Part shown: piece by piece, positions 5,678-6,074 of the stretch
Numbering within the stretch: position 1 is the stretch's first letter
Layout of the letters: each line of letters starts with the position of its first letter
Assembly (NCBI GenBank): GCA_019264505.1
Contig: JAHUZY010000165.1
Location: 1-6,074 of the forward strand
Length of the DNA stretch: 6,074 nucleotides
DNA from: Phenylobacterium sp.
Lineage (GTDB): Bacteria > Pseudomonadota > Alphaproteobacteria > Caulobacterales > Caulobacteraceae
Direction of reading: 5' to 3'
The notes under the pieces: generated by a model
Seen by the model: the letters and a program-made list of their open reading frames with translations, nothing else
Database searches by the model: none
What the model was told of the DNA's origin: nothing
Position numbers and translations under genes: made by a program

Positions 5678-6074
5678 ATGGCGAACGAGGTTGCGGAGCA
5701 CAGACCTGCCGAACGCCGGGGCTGGCGCTGGCTCTATCTCGCCCTGGCGAGCCTGACCGGCGCCCTGGGCGTGGTGATGGCCGGACTTGGGGTCTGGCTG
5801 ATCACCCTGGGCGGTTCGTTCTACTACCTGGCCGCCGGCGCCCTGCTGGCGGCCGGCGCGGTCTTCGCCTGGCGCCGCCGCGACCGGCTGGCGCTTGGCC
5901 TGTTCGCCGCAGCCTTCCTGCTCACCCTGGCCTGGTCGCTGATCGAGATTGGCGGCAAGGGCTGGCTGCCGGCCTGGGGCATCGATCTCGCCGGACGCAT
6001 CGGCGTGCTGACCGGCCTCCTGGCCGCCGTGGCCCTGGCCTATCTGCTGTGGCGCAGCCCGCCTCGATCAACCC
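5678..6074 (+). CDS. Membrane-bound PQQ-dependent dehydrogenase, glucose/quinate/shikimate family (N-terminal part)
   Basis: The frame starts with ATG at 5678 and stays open for 132 codons to the right edge, so only the membrane anchor is seen. It matches the N-terminal domain of membrane quinoprotein dehydrogenases such as E. coli glucose dehydrogenase (Gcd) and the quinate dehydrogenase QuiA. A short polar start is followed by hydrophobic segments at about 18-43, 48-65, 70-89 and 105-125. The signature GGSFYYLAAG (45-54) lies between the first and second, and AWSLIEIGG (85-93) ends the third. The missing part should hold a PQQ-binding beta-propeller that oxidises the sugar or quinate in the periplasm and passes electrons to ubiquinone through the anchor. 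GGAGG lies 11 bases before ATG. Substrate choice cannot be made from this fragment. It is separated from the nitroreductase by 114 bases. Confidence 0.85.
   Translation, partial: MANEVAEHRPAERRGWRWLYLALASLTGALGVVMAGLGVWLITLGGSFYYLAAGALLAAGAVFAWRRRDRLALGLFAAAFLLTLAWSLIEIGGKGWLPAWGIDLAGRIGVLTGLLAAVALAYLLWRSPPRST

Overview
The window is very GC-rich and almost fully coding. It has the look of an alphaproteobacterium, probably a Caulobacterales-type genome (Caulobacter, Phenylobacterium or Brevundimonas relatives). That placement rests on base composition, protein style and gene repertoire, and is an inference. No rRNA, tRNA, insertion sequence, CRISPR array or phage gene is visible.

Left half, minus strand. 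Transcription runs from about 3890 down to position 1. It begins with a small zinc-ribbon protein (3543-3887) and an uncharacterised lipoprotein (3078-3512). A periplasmic copper-resistance operon follows: copA, a multicopper oxidase (1240-3000); copB, an outer-membrane protein (287-1243); and a CopC-like periplasmic protein (1-272), which is cut by the window edge. copA and copB overlap by 4 bases, and copB and copC are 14 bases apart, so these three are almost certainly co-transcribed. CopA probably oxidises Cu(I) in the periplasm. CopB and CopC would bind or move copper through His/Met-rich N-terminal tails. A partly decayed dyad with a TTGACT hexamer lies just upstream of copA and is the best candidate for a metal-responsive promoter.

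Right half, plus strand. After a 238-base divergent intergenic region come a PiuC/YbiX-type Fe(II)/2-oxoglutarate hydroxylase (4126-4788, GTG start), an FMN nitroreductase (4886-5563), and the membrane-anchor N-terminus of a PQQ-dependent glucose/quinate-type dehydrogenase (5678 to the right edge). These three are separated by gaps of 97 and 114 bases and have no evident functional link.

I see no convincing undescribed system. The least explained items are the lipoprotein next to copA, the zinc-ribbon protein with a missing Cys and a 27-base tandem repeat, and several short inverted repeats in the intergenic regions.
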